NCBI RefSeq assembly: GCF_029227915.1
Contig: NC_079883.1
Span: 5,146,001 to 5,210,000 of the forward strand
DNA: 64,000 nt
Direction of reading: 5' to 3'
Source: Hydractinia symbiolongicarpus
Lineage: Eukaryota; Cnidaria; Hydrozoa; Anthoathecata; Hydractiniidae
Both the position numbers and the translations under genes were made by a program. Under the pieces are notes generated by a model. That model was not told where the DNA came from. It worked only from the letters and a program-made list of their open reading frames with translations, and searched no databases. Below, one piece after another: positions 34,009 through 47,100 of the stretch (positions are counted from its first letter, which is position 1; each line of letters starts with the position of its first letter).

Positions 34009-35853
34009 TTACATCAAGAGGAATGGATGGTAGTATTCCTCTTTGATGTTGGTCACTGCATTTCGTTGTTGCCAAGGATGATGTATGGCTTGAGCAGCTG
34101 ATATTCTTCTTTGTCCGTTTGGATTGAATAGTTGCCAGAAGAAATTCTTTAAATCTACAAATAAATGAATAAGTTGAAAAGAAAAACTTTATAAGGTAAT
34201 ATTACAAGATCAATATATTTTGCTTACTATAACTGCATGATCTTTCTATTGGTCGACATCGATATTGTCTTGGTGGAAGCAGCTGTCCTCTTCTGTTCAG
34301 TTTAAATGGAAACAGAGCTGTGAATGTACGATATAACAAAACACCAAACGCCCACATATCTGCTTCTCTTCCATAATATCCATGTCCAAAATGCAATTCA
34401 GGTGACATATATAAAGTGGTACCAAAGGAGTCGTACCTTGGACGATGGAAGCCAGGCTCTAAAGCTTTCATAGATAAGCCAAAGTCAATTATTTTAATTT
34501 GAAGCATGTCGTTAATAATAATATTGGCTTCCTTCAAATCCATATGTGCGACCCCCTCATGATGCATATAGTTGATTCCAGACAAAATCTGTAACAAAAA
34601 CAATGTAATTTTATAAGCAGAATGAAACAAACTTGTATACAATAAGAAAGAGAACAATACAAAACAAACAAACAAACCTGTCGAGCAAAAAATGTTAACA
34701 TAGTTTCACTGAATGATGACAAACAGGACCTGTATGTTTCAAACGATGTGGACTTTTGTCCATGGCAACTCATGACAATTTGAACATACTTTATGTTAGC
34801 AGAGACACATCGATACTAAACAAGAAGATAACATACTAATTATTTTCCTATCTTATGGCTGCTTCACTACTTGCTCCGCAAAATAATAAAAAACATCCTT
34901 GTATGTGCCTTATCATTTTTGCTATATCCAACAAATGCTATTCTTGTACCTATGTTTTTTTCAAGCCAAGTCTTATAAAAAAACACTTTTTTAAGTGTTT
35001 CTTACCTCAACAATATTTGGATGGCAAAGTTGCCGCATGAATGTGACTTCGTCGGGCAGTTCTGCAGATTCGCGCGTCAGGAATTTGATCACCACTTCTT
35101 CTTTAGTCTCCTTTACCTCAGCTTTGAAGACGCGTCCAAATGCTCCTCCTCCTAAATACTGCATAATTTTGAATGCTGCATCAAAACGAGCATCAGTCAT
35201 GTCAGGTGTCAACTCAGGGATAACCAATGCTTTTGTTGAGTTTGATAGAACTTCACTTTGATTCAAAATGCAGCTGTTGGTTTGCAACGAGCGACCTAAG
35301 CTGAAGATACCGCTGCTAACCTCCACCTGAAGTGATGATAGGCTAACACTTCCTGCAGAAGATTTTATTTCAACGCTGCTCACTTGAAGACTGTCGTTGA
35401 AATACGAATATGTTCCTGAGTCAAGCTACAAGGAAGAAGCTTATGGATATAATCGCAACATCTTACCCAGGGGATATCACATAAAAACATATAGTTTCAA
35501 CCTCGTTCCCAGGGCTTTTTGTCTCATTTTGACACGAGGTTGATATAGTTTTACCTTTAAGTACTCTATTTTTTGGTACTTGCAACAAAAGGGATAGAAT
35601 TATTTAGCACAATGTGGGTGCTTATAAATACTATCTCCAAAAATTCAAGAACACATAAAACATTACAACCTCGTCCCCACGGGCTTTAGCTGTCAAGTGA
35701 GCGCTAGCTTGACATAGGTAACAAACACTGGGGGCGAGGATGCAAAACATTACATAAACTTACCATCATTTTGATCCAAGAACAAGAATTTTGACGTTTT
35801 AAAAACGCATATTTGATGTTTACCAACTGTGGTGAACTCCACAAAGAATACAT
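34009..35853 (-). CDS. Divergent protein kinase, non-RD (five exons)
   Basis: Exons on the minus strand: 35853-35764, 35425-35006, 34815-34678, 34588-34228, 34154-34009. All junctions are GT-AG and in phase, giving about 384 residues. The kinase domain has the glycine loop LGGGAFGRVF, lysine in VVIKF, catalytic loop HMDLKEAN (Met replaces the Arg of HRD), IDFG, and SPE in place of APE. DMWAFGVLLY and a closing RISAAQAIHHPW follow. It should phosphorylate Ser/Thr; DLKEAN keeps the catalytic Asp, Lys and Asn, so activity is plausible. The N-terminal 80 residues are Ser-rich with no known domain. It loosely resembles CAMK-like kinases, but I cannot name an orthologue. Start at 35853 is the first in-frame ATG; the exon may begin with an acceptor just upstream, so further 5' exons are possible. 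Confidence 0.75.
35507..35556. repeat. CCTCGTTCCCAGGGC hairpin fragment
   Basis: AACCTCGTTCCCAGGGCTTT followed by GACACGAGGTT: one long and one short arm of the CCTCGTYCCCAGGGC hairpin family. Lies in the first intron of the kinase gene. Confidence 0.55.
35669..35746. repeat. CCTCGTCCCCACGGGC hairpin element
   Basis: AACCTCGTCCCCACGGGC... is mirrored by ACTGGGGGCGAGGATG, with TGTCAAG/CTTGACA pairing inside. A second member of the family in the first intron of the kinase gene. Confidence 0.6.
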
Positions 35854-36429
35854 CTTTTTACTAAAAGAGAATTTTAAAAAATACTTCACTCAGCTCATGC
35901 GTGGCCAATTTGCAGCCTTCTGTTGATTATATAAACTTTTTATTGAAGTTGCTTCGTATTGTACTGATTACCTTCTAAGAAGTTTGACTCTTCGCAAAAA
36001 GATTTATTTTGTAAAGAGGACGTTTTTAATTTGACGTCATTTATATTGGTTAATAAAATCGACGTCATCTCATTTGACGACATTCTATGACAACTTTTTT
36101 AACATGAAAAAACAGCGGGAAAAAATTATGTAATTTGATAAAAATACATTTTAGTCTTTTGCAATGCCAGTCGTATTTTGCGTAAGAAGAGTTTTCACCA
36201 TAGTTTTAAAAGTTGCTTTTAAGGAACATTTGATTTACCGAACACACTTTTGATAACTTTTTTAAAATTCTTATATTCTCTGATTTTAACAAACCTTGAT
36301 AGAGCAAGTAATTCACCATCACAAGCCCGATCTTATATCTCTTTTCTCAAAAAACGTGCAACAAGTTTTTACCGAGGATTATCAAGTAATATAAATTAGC
36401 TAGACAGAAAAAACGTTTTTAACAAGGTA

Positions 36430-37129
<700 letters not shown>

Positions 37130-37657
37130 TATCTTTCTTCAAAAGTTCTTGTGCAAAATCGGAAGATATTTGTGCTGTCCGACTTTTATAAGACGCTGTA
37201 TGGAATCTATAGTCCATCAACATTTTGCGAAAAGTTCCAGATTTTTAAAAAAATTTAAACTTGAATGGTACAAGCATAAAAAACGAGATTGTAAATTTTC
37301 TAACGAATTTTAATGTTTGCCTTATCAGAACACTCAAAACACCGGTTATTGACCAATCCACTGTGGTGTTTCTTAAAATGCAATTTTTACTTTTTATATT
37401 TTCAAAATTTGTACATTTGTACGTTGTACGTAAAAATGTTGTTGTTTTTATAAGAATTTTTCTGAAAGTTTTATGTTAAAAGATAAAAAATGAACGGCTT
37501 GGGAGAAGAAGAGTCACTTCGAGTTACTATGTGAGAAATGGAAGAGAAGAAAGAAATATCACAAAAGGATGTTATTGGCTCGCCACGTGCACAACCGGGA
37601 TCGACAGCTCAATCGATAGAGCATTTGAGTCATGTCCAAGAGATCGAGGGTTTAATC

Positions 37658-37736
37658 CTGTTCTCGTCCCCAGAGCTCTCTGAGATGAAACATATTTCGT
37701 GGTTTATCTCAATAAGCTCTGGATTCGAGAATGGGT
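37658..37736. repeat. Hairpin element, CCCCAGAGCTCT family, copy 2
   Basis: TTCTCGTCCCCAGAGCTCT on the left pairs with AGCTCTGGATTCGAGAATGG on the right, with GAGATGAAAC / GTTTATCTC inside. Confidence 0.7.
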
Positions 37737-38220
37737 ACGAATCCACATAACACCATTGGCAGAAATAAGACAGAAATTTGGCAAAAATTAAAAGTTTTTG
37801 TAACTCAAATGAGAGCTTTAAATACATTAAAACCACATTTGTGCTGCCTGCTGAAAAACAATTGACACGGGGTATATCACTGTACACAGTTGGGGCTAAT
37901 CACGTAAAATATAAATCAAACAATGAAACGGAAATATAAATAAACAAACAAGGTGCACATCTCAAGAAAGATAAACTTACTCCGTTTTGGAAACTAACCT
38001 TTTCAATTTCACGATAATAACAAAAGCTTTCGAAAATAATTAGTTTATGTAACACTTTTTCGTCCGTCTTTGAAGTCAGAAAATTTCTAACAACAAAAAA
38101 AGTTAATTTGACGTCATATATTTCAATGTGTGACGTAAAGTAGAACTTCGCAGACTTTCTAAATTATAAGGCATTTAAGATTCGTAGTGACGTTAAAAGA
38201 AAAACATTGGAATAATATTA

Positions 38221-38356
38221 TTAAAGATTTGTCATTTCAACCATGATAGTTCTCCCGTCTTCGGCGAAGGGGAAAGGACGAATTATCTCCTGAAAGACTT
38301 TGTCTTCTAAAATACAATGTTCGAGGAACGATAAACCTTCATTACTAGTATAAACA
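38221..38356 (-). CDS. Candidate terminal exon, unknown gene
   Basis: Preceded by CTTTTCAG and open for 45 codons to TAA at 38221-38223 on the minus strand, reading SNEGLSFLEHCILEDKVFQE and ending GRTIMVEMTNL. The composition looks like real protein rather than translated AT-rich noise. I found no convincing upstream exon and do not recognise the family. It could be a repeat-derived or decayed fragment. Confidence 0.25.
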
Positions 38357-38425
38357 CTGAAAAGACAAACCGAAGTAGAATGAAAAAGTAAAAGTTTTGT
38401 TTCTTGCTAACCATACTCCGTTATT

Positions 38426-38677
38426 TTGATTGCCTGGCAAAAATTTCTGGTATTATGTCAATGTTATGGTTTAAAACGCATTACGCTCATAAAAAAATTG
38501 CGCCGCTTTTTTGGCCTGGTGACTAAATTGTGCAAGCACCTTGGCATATCGGAACCGGCAAAGAAAGAAATAATGGCGCGGATTGTCAGAAGACGCATGT
38601 GTATCGTTTTTAAAGTTGACATTTATTTGGTTTTGCTTTATATTTTCCATGGTCTCTGTTGTTTTTTGCTTATGTAG
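38426..38677 (+). pseudogene. Possible decayed coding fragment, unknown
   Basis: The first two-thirds of this plus-strand frame read like basic, helical protein (LIKKLRRFFGLVTKLCKHLG then SEPAKKEIMARIVRRR), unlike background translations. It runs into hydrophobic AT-rich sequence. Possibly part of a transposase or a lost exon; no family assigned. Confidence 0.25.
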
Positions 38678-39168
38678 ACATGTAAAGCATTATATATTTA
38701 CTTATTTTATTCTCTTACTTTTGTAAACAATTTCTTTATAAGATTTCATTGTTCTTATAAATCCTGTATAGCTAAAAGAATCTTTTGCTCCTCTTCTCTT
38801 TTTGCTTGGTCGCACCTTATAATTTCGGTGTGCCTCGCAAATTGGAAAGTGAGGGGGAGGGGATTGAAAAATTCTAAATTTAGGTATTTCATATTTGAAG
38901 CAATGATTTCTTAAGAATATAGCTAGCTAAAGTAATTTGAACTGATTTGATTTTTTCCCTGACGACACCACTTTTCCACTATGTCAGCCTGCCATTTATA
39001 ACATCAAACACATTATCCCCCCCCCCCTCACATGTTGAGTTGACAAAGTGATAAGCAGTCAGGGGTAACCACAAATTAGGATACAATAGTGTAATAAGTT
39101 CATGATGAATTTATTTGGCTAAGATGAATTTATTTATTTACATTATCGGCGGTAAGCTCTTTCAGCTG

Positions 39169-39690
39169 GTGAGTGACCCCCGATTTAGTAAACCATTCGA
39201 TCGAGTGAGTTGGCACTGGCGGCAATATTTCACGACCACCCGTTTGAGTGAGTCATAACTGGCGGTAAATTTTTAGCTAGCTAAATACATAAACAAACTG
39301 AAGGTGCTTGGGAAAAACTTAGTTTTTGCCTAGCACCTAGTCACCTTAAGCTCTAGAGACAGCTAGCTAGCTATGTTAAAGATATCAATATTTCTCTACT
39401 ATACTTTGTGTCAGATATGATAAAAATAGGCACATATTTCTTTTTATAGCTTGTTATACTGCCTTCTTACTAAACTAACTCCAAGCACATGTCTTTAAGA
39501 CAACTAAAATGAGCTTCAGAGGCTTAACATGTGCAACCTAGACTGAAAATATACACCATGTAGTCAATCCAACTCAAGAAATCATCATTAGCATCAGCAG
39601 GGGGAGACTTACCTGAACCTTTACTAGATCCATCGGGTGATTTACCCCGATCGGAGGACAGTCACCCGATCGGGGAAAGATCTCGTACTA
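39169..39690 (-). mobile_element. MITE, second copy of the 4096-4797 family
   Basis: Reverse-oriented relative to 4096-4797 and similar throughout (GGCACTGGCGGCAA, AGACAACTAAAATGAGCTTC, CACCCGATCGGGGAAAGATC). The low-coordinate terminus is diverged or lost, and about 150 bp present in copy 1 (roughly 4200-4350) is missing. The other end is CGTACT at about 39689. Confidence 0.8.
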
Positions 39691-42148
39691 AGGAGAAAAG
39701 CTGGGGACACTAGGTGAAACAAATTTATTGGCCCTTTTCACCCAAAGGCATTGATAAAAGTAAATTAATTCAAATAAATTAGAAGGCATCAATACACCGG
39801 CTCACAGTTTCAAAAAAATACTGCGCATGCATATCATAACATTACGTAATACACATGCCCATGAAAGAAGACAGTAAAGAATGTAAACAAACAACGTAGA
39901 AATACGAGTCCCTAGCTTACTTTTGCCTTGGAAATCATAAAAATCACCCAATTAAGCTTTGATATAATAAAAAAAACAAATAATGCCTCAACCTAGATGC
40001 AATAATCCTTTTTCAGCTATAATTCATCTATGTATAACAAAAATAAGGCACATGCAGCACAAGAGAAACTGAAGATAGCTGTTTTGTTTTCCATCTTTGT
40101 TTTAAAACTGAGAAAGCAGTGTAAATATCAGATCAAGAGAAGCAAAGTAAATATCTATTTAAAAACTCGTAAACACGCTGCCTAAAGTAGCGCACGTGGG
40201 TTTTTTTGCAATTACTTTCTCTTTCGATTTTTATCAGTGGAAAACAAATATACAGTTAATTTAACTACTTTATTCGGAGAAATTTTTTGGATAAATTTTC
40301 GCGAATCTACAAATTAAAAAGAAATCTCTGAAATTGGAAAGTTTTGCCAAGATAAAGTGTTTTTCTTATGATAGAAAAGTGATTTTTAACGATGTAATTT
40401 TTGTTCTAATAGTATGTAAAAACTTCTATTTACAAATTGGGTTTATCGTCAAAATCACAAAACAGATCAAACAGAATTCAAAAATGCGAAATTCTCTAAA
40501 TTTTCTCTTGCATAAAAAAGTATGTGACGCAATTTACCAAATAGATCTGTGAAATACATGTGCTGACCAAAACTGTTACTCCAGCCAGTCTAGTTTCATA
40601 ATATTATTGGTTTGTTTTGTATTTAATTAATGATTACAAATATACAGTAGATTCAAATGTTATTCCTTCACCGTGCTTAAAAACATTATCAATCCTACTT
40701 TCAATGACCCAATTTTTTTTGCAGCCTCTGAAGATATAGTGTTTAGTTTGTTTTAATTAAAGAAGGCATGTGTTTTGTAATGTGTCCTTTGTTTTACGGT
40801 CAGTTATGTCTAAAGATGGTCTAAATCTCTTGCAAAATCTTTCAGGATGGCTACGCATAGCGTAAATTTATTTGCTAAATTGCTAATTTATTGCTAATTA
40901 CACTCTAAGAATAGACCATTTATGGTCTATTCTTAGAGTGTAATTAGCCAATCCAGAGTGTAATTAGCCAATTAAATTTTAGTCCAGCAAAGTATGGTAA
41001 ACATCTTTTGCTTGTGCCACCAAAGATATTATGTGACAGTGGGAGGGTGGTTTTGATATTAAAATCTAAACAATGTTATGGATGGCAACATAAGTATGAA
41101 AGACCCCTTAAAAACAATCATTTAGCCAATAACTGCAGAGCTTGGTTAAATGTAGAATAAATGTTAACAGTCAATCCTCACATGAACAATAACCATTCAC
41201 AATTACACCAACATCAAATTTTTGTTTGTGTGTATGTAACACAACTATTCCCAGGGATTATTTTATTTCCTTGCTTTTTGTAACAATATAGATAGACCAG
41301 CAGCTTGGTATTTACCAAAACAATTTTTTCAAAGAAAAGTACTCACCAAATTTTGGCGTAAGTTTTGCTTAATTGGGGATAGCTCACTCAATCAGATAAT
41401 TGCCCCTATATTTTGAGTCAAGTGCCGTACTGTTTACAGATGCCAAATTAAAATTAAACAAAAGACCAAATAAAGAAAATTTTACTGGACATTCAGACAT
41501 GCCAACTTTCCTGATTTTGATGGGAGACTTCCACTTTATATTTTTTACCTCCCACTTGATACTTAAGTACACATTTCAGTTTAAAAGTTTTTCTTTGTTA
41601 ATGAAACTGTAAGGTCTTTGAGTATGAGAAAGTTCCATTGTCAAAAATACTGGGAACTATAGGTTATCAAAATTATGTCCTTTCGTTTAGCACAGTCTTG
41701 TCTAAAATATGCTATTACATTCTTTTTTTAAGAAAAAAATGCGTTGTTGGATTTTTATGTTGGAAAACACCTTTTTTTTTTTAAGAATCCCATTTTTAAT
41801 TTCCAGTTATGTTACTTATGATTATTTTAAGGGTTTAAATCAACTGCAAGCCTATCAATAAGAAAATAACTTGCAAGCAATAAATCACTCGCCTAAGGTT
41901 ACAATAATTAAGACTTGACGAGCAACCTGAATAAATAGAATAAGTTTATAAATGCATATTTTATTACATAATTTTTTATCTATTTTATCTTGCTTTTTTT
42001 ATATATTTCGGTTATTTTTTACTGTAAATAATAAAAAAGCTAAGATTGATTTCCATCTGAGTGCTTTTCCTGTAAAAAAATTACAATTTTGTTCTATTTA
42101 GGTGTTGCATATCACATAATAGTATTTGGTCCTAAATATACTGCAAAC
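39691..42148. other. Intergenic, upstream of SNRPB
   Basis: AT-rich with no supported gene. Contains the perfect hairpin at 40893-40948. The SNRPB promoter and any 5' UTR exon must lie toward the right end; a possible acceptor (CTATTTAG at 42095-42102) precedes the start codon by about 46 nt. Confidence 0.45.
40893..40948. repeat. Perfect hairpin, 27-bp arms, 2-base loop
   Basis: GCTAATTACACTCTAAGAAT... pairs perfectly with its inverse across TT. The outer part AGAGTGTAATTAGCCA is then repeated once more at about 40955-40970. Confidence 0.95.
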
Positions 42149-42688
42149 ATGCCACAGTTAGGTAAAAGCGCCAAGATGTTGCAGCACATCAACTTCCGTA
42201 TGAGATGTCAACTTCAAGATGGCAGGACTTTCATTGGAACATTTTTAGCATTTGATAAACACATGAATCTTATTCTTGGTGACTGTGATGAATTTCGGAA
42301 AATCAAATTGAAGAATAGCAAAGCTGGCGAGAAAGAAAAGGAGGAAAAGCGTGCATTGGGTTTAGTTTTGTTGCGTGGTGAACACTTAGTATCCATGACT
42401 GTTGAAGCACCTCCCTCTAAAGAGGACCGAAATAAAACGCCTGCTGCAACTGCAGGTCCTGGACCAGGTGCAGGTAGGGCTGCAGGTCGTGGAATGCCAG
42501 CTCCTGCTGCTGGTGCACCAGCTGGTTTAGCTGGGCCAGTAAGAGGAGTCGGTGGCCCATCACAACAAATAATGGCACCCCAAATGGCTGGACCTCCACA
42601 ACAGTATGGTCGTGGTGGGCCTCCACCACCAGGAATGATGGGAGGACCACCACCAGGAATGCGCCCCCCTGGTCAACCTAACTGGTGA
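42149..42688 (+). CDS. SNRPB: Small nuclear ribonucleoprotein Sm B/B'
   Basis: One of seven Sm proteins forming the ring on U1, U2, U4 and U5 snRNAs. The 179-residue protein has the Sm fold: Sm1 about residues 14-50 ([32 protein letters not shown]) and Sm2 68-86 ([19 protein letters not shown]). The tail is rich in A, P and G with GRG and PPPGM motifs ([18 protein letters not shown]), typical of SmB and recognised by splicing partners and antibodies. Start at 42149 ([15 protein letters not shown]) gives the usual SmB N-terminal spacing. It is shorter than vertebrate SmB because the tail has fewer repeats. The whole coding region is one exon, unlike vertebrate orthologues. An upstream non-coding exon is possible. 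Confidence 0.93.
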   Translation: MPQLGKSAKMLQHINFRMRCQLQDGRTFIGTFLAFDKHMNLILGDCDEFRKIKLKNSKAGEKEKEEKRALGLVLLRGEHLVSMTVEAPPSKEDRNKTPAATAGPGPGAGRAAGRGMPAPAAGAPAGLAGPVRGVGGPSQQIMAPQMAGPPQQYGRGGPPPPGMMGGPPPGMRPPGQPNW

Positions 42689-42710
42689 TGATCTGTCTAC
42701 TTGTATGCTC

Positions 42711-42716
42711 AATAAA
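42711..42716 (+). promoter_or_regulatory. Poly(A) signal, SNRPB
   Basis: AATAAA 22 nt after the stop codon, giving a very short 3' UTR. Confidence 0.7.
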
Positions 42717-44117
42717 CAATAGAATGACTGTGTGATATTTATTTCAATCATTTTGTGGACTAGAAAAATATCATTTTGCAGAGTTGAGATCTTGCTTGTA
42801 TTATTATACAACTGAGATGGTGATACTTTTTAGAAAAACAGTTGTTATTCTTTTAATCTATAGTGTTTTCTACATCCACATTTATAAGGTCAACTCTACT
42901 AAAGGAAATAATCTATTCACATTTGCCTTTTTTTAATTGGAATAAAGCATTTCATGGAAAGATAAATATAAAAATGCAATGTCAAAGAATAATGTAGGGG
43001 AATTTACACATAAAAAGTTTGCGAATGTAGAATCTCGTTTTTATAAAAATTTGGGATGTAAATTGAAAGATAGTTCTAACAGCATTCATAATTTTTTTCA
43101 GTTTGGACAGAATTAAAGGTTTACCCATTTTTTATAATACTTATTTTGTTGACATTGTAGTTATCGCAAAGCTAGCTTAGAATTTTCACTTCTTCTTTTT
43201 AACTGTGTTGCAGTACAACCTCCCATTTCTGGTCAAGTTTAATTGTTTTCATGGCACGATGGGTGAATAGAGGTTATTTGCTTCAGTGCTAACTGATCTT
43301 TAAAAAAGCTCTTTATTGTGACTTAATTTACATCAGCAAGGTTTGGACCTTATGTTGATTTTACTAAAGAATTTCTAAGGTTTTGTGTTTATAGACATCT
43401 ATACCTCATCACAATTTGAGTCGTACAAATGTTTATTAGGCTAAATAATGAGTTGGTTTTTCTGTTTTTATTGGTTATATTACCATCGTTTCGGGAGTTG
43501 ATGGACTAAGTAGAAAAAATCAAATTCAAATTGGTTTATCTCACAAATCTTGTTTAAGTTTGTTTGCCAATTCCCTTGATCTTCTTTAAAAATATGCCTA
43601 GCACTGTTTGTCTTTGTTATTAAAAGGTTCGCATGTTCTTGTATTTCATATCTGCAGTTTTCAACTTTATGCACAAAACAGAAAATCGGCTTTGATTGGC
43701 CAATTGTCTATCATAAACATAGCAGAAATAGTTGAATGTTTAGGCATTATTTGGTATTGCATGGTAGGTTTTTTATCGTCAAATAGATTCCAAGGTGCAA
43801 ATTATTTTTAAGGGTAAATGCAATTAAAGTATCATTCCATGGGCTGTAAACACCAAAATTTTGGGTCAGTCAGTAAATTAATTAAAATAACTTTCATAAA
43901 AATATGTGTTCAAAGCCCATAAAATAAGCAGTTGATTCTTGGGCTTAATTTTCCTTAGAATTCATTGCCATTATTTTTCTTTACAATGCTAAGAAATTTT
44001 TTATCTCAAATTATTTTGTAAAGTAAGTAAAACAACCAATAGTTGCATTTGCCAAATAATGATCCAACTTTGTTTGATCATAATTTTATATTAAAATCTT
44101 AAAATGTATATTTTCAG
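42717..44117. other. Intergenic between SNRPB and ATRIP
   Basis: No gene recognised. Presumably holds the ATRIP promoter and a 5' UTR exon, since the first ATRIP coding exon begins after a splice acceptor (TTTTCAG at 44111-44117). Confidence 0.45.
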
Positions 44118-44148
44118 GCTAAAAAAAGCAGAAACAACATTGTATGAT

Positions 44149-47100
44149 ATGAATTATCCGTACAAGAAAAAGAGATTTATATACAATGCTATTGTTCCGA
44201 AAAAGAAGGAATCTGTATCGAGTGTACCACAACCAGACTTTCCTGATGATTTTAACACTTTCACCTCTCAACCGAATAAAAAGATAAAACTGACTGAAAA
44301 CAACGAGGAGGTCGTGAAAAAACAAAATAAAAATGATGATTTTCTTTTTGAATTGATGGACGATGACTTTGACTTTACTCAAGCAGCAGATGAAATTGAC
44401 CAAATAGAAATAGCAGCATCTCAACAAGTAAAGAAAAATGGGTTTACGAAGGCACAGCCTATTCTCATTGATGGTCCAAAGGTGAATAAAGTGAGGCAGT
44501 ATAATCCATTTTCTGATAGTCAAACTGCAAACTCTACATTGTCCCTTAAAATTCCTAAACGAAAACCCATCCTTCCTTCAAATTCATCATCCGAAAATTT
44601 AAATAATTTGTCTTTGCAGCCAAATAAGAATGGGATTACATTTTCCACAAAATCAAGAACTGAAAAAGACGTGACCCCCACTAAAGAATTTTCCTTGGGC
44701 AACAAAAATGTTCATACACTGCAGCAGAGAAAGCTATTGGAAGCACAAGACCAAGTAAAAGAATATAAAAACAAACTAGCTGAAACTGAACGAAAATTTC
44801 ACTCAAAAGATGGGGAAATAAAAATTCTACGTGATTCAATGAGAAAGTTAACTGAGGAGGAGAGAAAGCATAGAGAAATGATTAACAGACTTGAGAACGA
44901 TCTAAAAACACAGCAGACTGAGAAGGAAAAAAACCTTTTTCGTGAAGTTGATAGACTTAAAACACAACTTGAGTTTAAGGAACGAGAAATCCAAAATGCA
45001 TTAGAGAAACAAAAAAAAACTGTTCATCTCAAACAATCTCCAAAAAGAACACCCAACAATAAAAACTCTTTGGGCAGTGGTTTTCACAAAGATTTACCAT
45101 CCAAAGAAATAAAAACAGAACCCAATATTTCCAGACTTGCTAGGCCAAAAGCCCAGAAGATTAAAAAATGTAAACTATTAAGGAAACGAATAGATTCTAA
45201 TTATAAAATGTCCACGTGGAGTAACGAAATTATTAAACATGCTGAAAGTAAAATTGTAAAAACTGAAGGTATAGACTTTACTTGCTCGCATTCTGCCCCA
45301 TGTTATGAAACACAGGACTTTGACTTCTATAGATCTTTGCAGCAGTCCTTAGACATAATTGAAAACGATATCTACTTTATTGGTGATTTTGTTAGCAAAG
45401 TAAACAAACACATCAATGATATGCAATGTTTGCTTTTAAAATGGAAATCAGGGAGTTTACAGTCAAATAAAATTAATCAAATTGAGGATGATAAGAGTCA
45501 CAATTCTTGTTTATTTTGTGAGCAATCTTATGAACATGGTTTAAAAGCTTTGATGATTTTACACGAAGTTTGTTGTTTATCTGCAGCAGTTCGAAAACAT
45601 CTGCTTTATGGTTTGGAGTTTTTACAAGAACAGGGAAGAAACTCTGAACACCATCAAAAGGTCAGATACAGTTGCAAATATTTATTGTGATGTGAAAATA
45701 ATACCTTGTTTATTTGTTAAAACAGGCTCCCGCTGTCATAGTAAGATCACTTTTATTTATTATAGCATGTGCCCTAGCTGCTTGTTTTTGTTTTGAATAA
45801 AAATCGACATAGTAAACAAAAAAGCATGCTAAAAATGGCAGTGAAATCGAAAAAAAAATTTCTTGTCACTGTCATACGCTTTTAGGCTAAACTTGGTGGT
45901 CTGGAGATAAAAAATACTTTGTTTTTGAAAAAACTTGGCACAATAAACAAAATAAAAAGCAAGTTGGTAGTAAACAAAGAAGCGTACTGAAAATGATAAT
46001 CAAAATGTTAATTTTCTTTCATAGAATAATAGAGTTCAGGCATAATGAAACCTATTTTATATTTTTACACTCTGTGCAATTTTTTTCTCTAAAATAAGCT
46101 GGAAATTAAAGTTCTCTAATTCTTCTACAACTTCAATATCATGTTTTAGGCCACATAACTTCTTGTTGTGTATCAATTTTAGAAAAGACTTCCCCATTGT
46201 GTACCCCTTTCTTGTGTTATATTTTAGAACATGAAGAAAATTGAAATAGACAAAAAGGAATACTTTTATAAATACACCTCTGGCAGCACTATTCTAACAG
46301 AGGTATGGATGTTTGTTTGCATGCCAAGATAAAAACAAAGAATAATTGTCAATTGGGCACATTCCTTGTACAAGTTTGTAAAAATAATACCATAATTTAC
46401 CATAATTACCATACCATAATTTCGTCTGTTTTCTTTAACCAAATATTTTTTGTTTCATTGCCGTATTTGCTGTTGCAAGATTAGGAACAGGAGAAGTAAA
46501 TATGATACTGATTTTCTTCTCATATTTATCAACTATGGCACTATATTAATTGGGTTAACTGTGTTGTATCCTTGACGTAGTATGAGTGAAATTTGTTAAC
46601 ACGCATTTTCTAACACCTTAACGCCGATAATGCTTTTCATGCCATTAGCACCTAATATAAATATGTAAGTGAGAGGAAAAAAATTTGGCCTGCTGAACTA
46701 CCTTGTATTTTGGGTCCTGATCCTCTTATAGAGTCCTCCTTTTCCAGTATGCCCAATAATATTGGATATATATGTTAAAATAGTTGTTTTGTATTTTGCA
46801 GGACTTCCACAATTTATCTGTGAAATCTGACAAAAATCATCAACACAATAATTTAGAAAGTGCAATACAATTATGGAAGTTGGTGGATCAGTTTAAACAG
46901 GTATTAGCTGAAATAAGAATTTCAGTTGCGGTTTTTAGAATAAGACAACTTATTAACTTCAGGGGGAGGGTAATCTAAAGATTTACTATACAGGAACTGT
47001 CCTCAATAGACTACATGCTAGCCAGTAATTAATGTATTCAGTTTAGCTAGATACATTCTGTTTATAGATCGTGTTTTTTTATTGTCCATAATTTACTCTG

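Noticed and set aside
42089-42148. N-terminal extension of Sm B to the upstream open frame
   Set aside because: Sm B begins a few residues before GKSxKMLQHI; the extra residues match no Sm protein and cross a likely splice acceptor.
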